A stretch of 5,894 nucleotides of DNA from Elusimicrobiota bacterium (GTDB taxonomy: Bacteria; Elusimicrobiota; Elusimicrobia; UBA1565; UBA9628). Numbering within the stretch: position 1 is the first letter of the stretch; every line of letters begins with the position of its first letter. Location: NCBI GenBank assembly GCA_028717525.1, contig JAQUNT010000166.1, forward strand, positions 1 through 5,894, read 5' to 3'. A program made the translations under genes and the position numbers. The notes under the pieces are model-generated. The model was not told where the DNA came from. It ran no database searches and worked only from the letters and a program-made list of their open reading frames with translations. Of this stretch, positions 4,922 to 5,894 are shown one piece after another.

Positions 4922-5894
4922 AGATGACTTTCTTCGATTTCAGGGCGGCAATCTCGTCCGGGCTCAGGCCCAGGCCCGCGAGCACGCTGGCGGTGTCCGC
5001 GGAGAGGCGCGGCGGCGGGGCGGTGATCTCTCCCGGGGTCTTGGAGAACTTGGCCGAGAGTCCGAAGAGCTTGAGCTTGCCGAGCCCTTCGGCGGAGACC
5101 TCCTGGAGGGCCCCGCGGTGCTTGATCTGCGGCTGCTCCAGGGCCTGCTGCAGGCTCAGGATCGTGCCGCTGGGCACGCCCTTGGCGTTGAGGGCCTCCA
5201 CCCACTCGGCCGTGGGCCGCGTCGCGAGCTTGGCCTCCAGGAGCGGGGTGAGCAGCTTGCGGTTCTTCTTGCGGATGTCGCGCTTGGCGAAGCGCTCGTC
5301 GGTCTTGAGCTCGGGCACGCCCAGCACGTCGCAGAGCGATTCCCACTGCTCCTGCTTGTTGGCCGCGATGTTGATGTAGCCGTCCTGGGCCTTGAACGTG
5401 CCGGAGGGCGCGGCCGTGAAGTTGTCGTTGCCCATCAGGATCGGCTGCTGGCCCCCGATGAGCAGGTTGGCCGCCACCCAGCCCATCAGCGGCATGATGG
5501 AGTCGAGCATGGCGATGTCTATGAACTGCCCCTCGCCGGTGCGCTCGCGGTGATAGAGCGCAGCCATGATGGCGAAGGCCGCGTTGAGGCCGCCCACGGT
5601 GTCGCAGACCGGGAAGCCCGCGCGCAGGGGGTTGAGGCGCTCGTCGCCGTTGATGGCCATGACCCCGCTCAAGCCCTGGATGATCTGGTCGTAGGCCGGT
5701 TTGAAGGCGTCGGGCCCGGTCTGGCCGAAGCCGGAGATGGCGCAGTAGACCAGCCGGGGGTTGATCTCGGCGAGGGTCTTGTATCCGATCCCGAGCCGGT
5801 CCATGACGTCGGGGCGGAAGTTCTCCACCAGGACGTCGGCGGTCGCGACCAGCTTCCTGAAGATCTCCTTGCCCTCCGGGGTCTTGGTGTTGAG
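4920..5894 (-). CDS. Family III CoA-transferase (CaiB/BaiF/Frc type), N-terminus cut by window edge
   Basis: Family III CoA-transferases move CoA from a donor acyl-CoA to a carboxylic acid through an aspartyl-CoA thioester, usually as interlocked cytoplasmic dimers. The reading frame runs to the right edge, so 324 residues are visible of a usual length near 400 and about 70-80 N-terminal residues are missing. Fragment residues 1-35 carry the family's typical start (LNTKTPEGKE, then VLVENFRPDVMDRLG). ISGFGQTGP follows at 53-61, and GQFIDIAMLD at 122-131, whose final Asp (codon 5504-5502) matches the catalytic Asp of formyl-CoA transferase. The C-terminal domain has WVEALNAKGVPSG near 231-243 and ends KSKKVI with stop TAA at 4922-4920. 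A GTG at 5828 is internal, not the start, because family-typical residues lie upstream of it. It is the first visible gene of the cluster, 11 bases from the next. Substrate is unknown: glutarate (as for SUGCT in lysine degradation), a homocitrate-like acid or another dicarboxylate are possible. Family call secure, substrate not. Confidence 0.93.
   Translation of the reverse strand, partial: LNTKTPEGKEIFRKLVATADVLVENFRPDVMDRLGIGYKTLAEINPRLVYCAISGFGQTGPDAFKPAYDQIIQGLSGVMAINGDERLNPLRAGFPVCDTVGGLNAAFAIMAALYHRERTGEGQFIDIAMLDSIMPLMGWVAANLLIGGQQPILMGNDNFTAAPSGTFKAQDGYINIAANKQEQWESLCDVLGVPELKTDERFAKRDIRKKNRKLLTPLLEAKLATRPTAEWVEALNAKGVPSGTILSLQQALEQPQIKHRGALQEVSAEGLGKLKLFGLSAKFSKTPGEITAPPPRLSADTASVLAGLGLSPDEIAALKSKKVI

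Noticed and set aside
4909..5346. A 146-residue N-terminal extension of the hydro-lyase large subunit
   Set aside because: The frame is open, but it overlaps the CoA-transferase gene, is R/A/P/Q-rich without homology, and the ATG at 4908 has an excellent Shine-Dalgarno and the standard family N-terminus.
1..5894. CRISPR arrays, tRNA/rRNA genes, insertion sequences, attachment sites
   Set aside because: The window is almost wholly filled by six coding regions, and no direct-repeat array, transposase or structural RNA pattern was seen on either strand.

Overview
The window holds one tightly packed, entirely minus-strand gene cluster in high-GC DNA (roughly two thirds G+C by eye). Six genes are read from the right edge to the left edge. 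The largest gap between genes is 13 bases, one pair overlaps by 4 bases, and nothing looks like an internal promoter or terminator. The composition, the Shine-Dalgarno sites (AAAGGAG, GAGGAG, GGGAGG) and the operon packing point to a bacterium. A tungsten/molybdenum aldehyde:ferredoxin oxidoreductase suggests an anaerobic or facultative lifestyle. The sequence alone does not fix the phylum; high-GC, largely uncultured anaerobic lineages (for example Elusimicrobiota or former Deltaproteobacteria) would fit, at low confidence.

Order in the direction of transcription: (1) a family III (CaiB/BaiF/Frc-type) CoA-transferase, N-terminus cut by the right edge (5894-4920); (2) the large [4Fe-4S] subunit of an aconitase-superfamily hydro-lyase of the LeuC/HacA/DmdA group (4908-3598); (3) its small swivel subunit (3596-3096); (4) an AASS-type lysine-2-oxoglutarate reductase (saccharopine-forming; 3099-1765); (5) a glutamate-forming saccharopine dehydrogenase (1754-411); (6) the N-terminal 132 codons of an aldehyde:ferredoxin oxidoreductase, cut by the left edge (397-1).

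Genes 4 and 5 together interconvert lysine and 2-aminoadipate 6-semialdehyde through saccharopine. They are the two halves of the animal/plant bifunctional enzyme AASS, here as adjacent separate genes in the same order. An isopropylmalate-dehydratase-like pair next to them recalls homoaconitase of the 2-aminoadipate lysine pathway. The last gene would be a natural ferredoxin-linked enzyme for the semialdehyde/2-aminoadipate step, and the first could handle a dicarboxylic or tricarboxylic acyl-CoA. The working hypothesis is a saccharopine-route lysine module in which a ferredoxin-dependent oxidoreductase replaces the usual semialdehyde dehydrogenase or ATP-dependent aminoadipate reductase. Whether it runs toward lysine breakdown or synthesis cannot be decided here. 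A caution is that the small subunit carries F-M-A-T where homoaconitase has Y-L-R-T, so its substrate may not be homocitrate.
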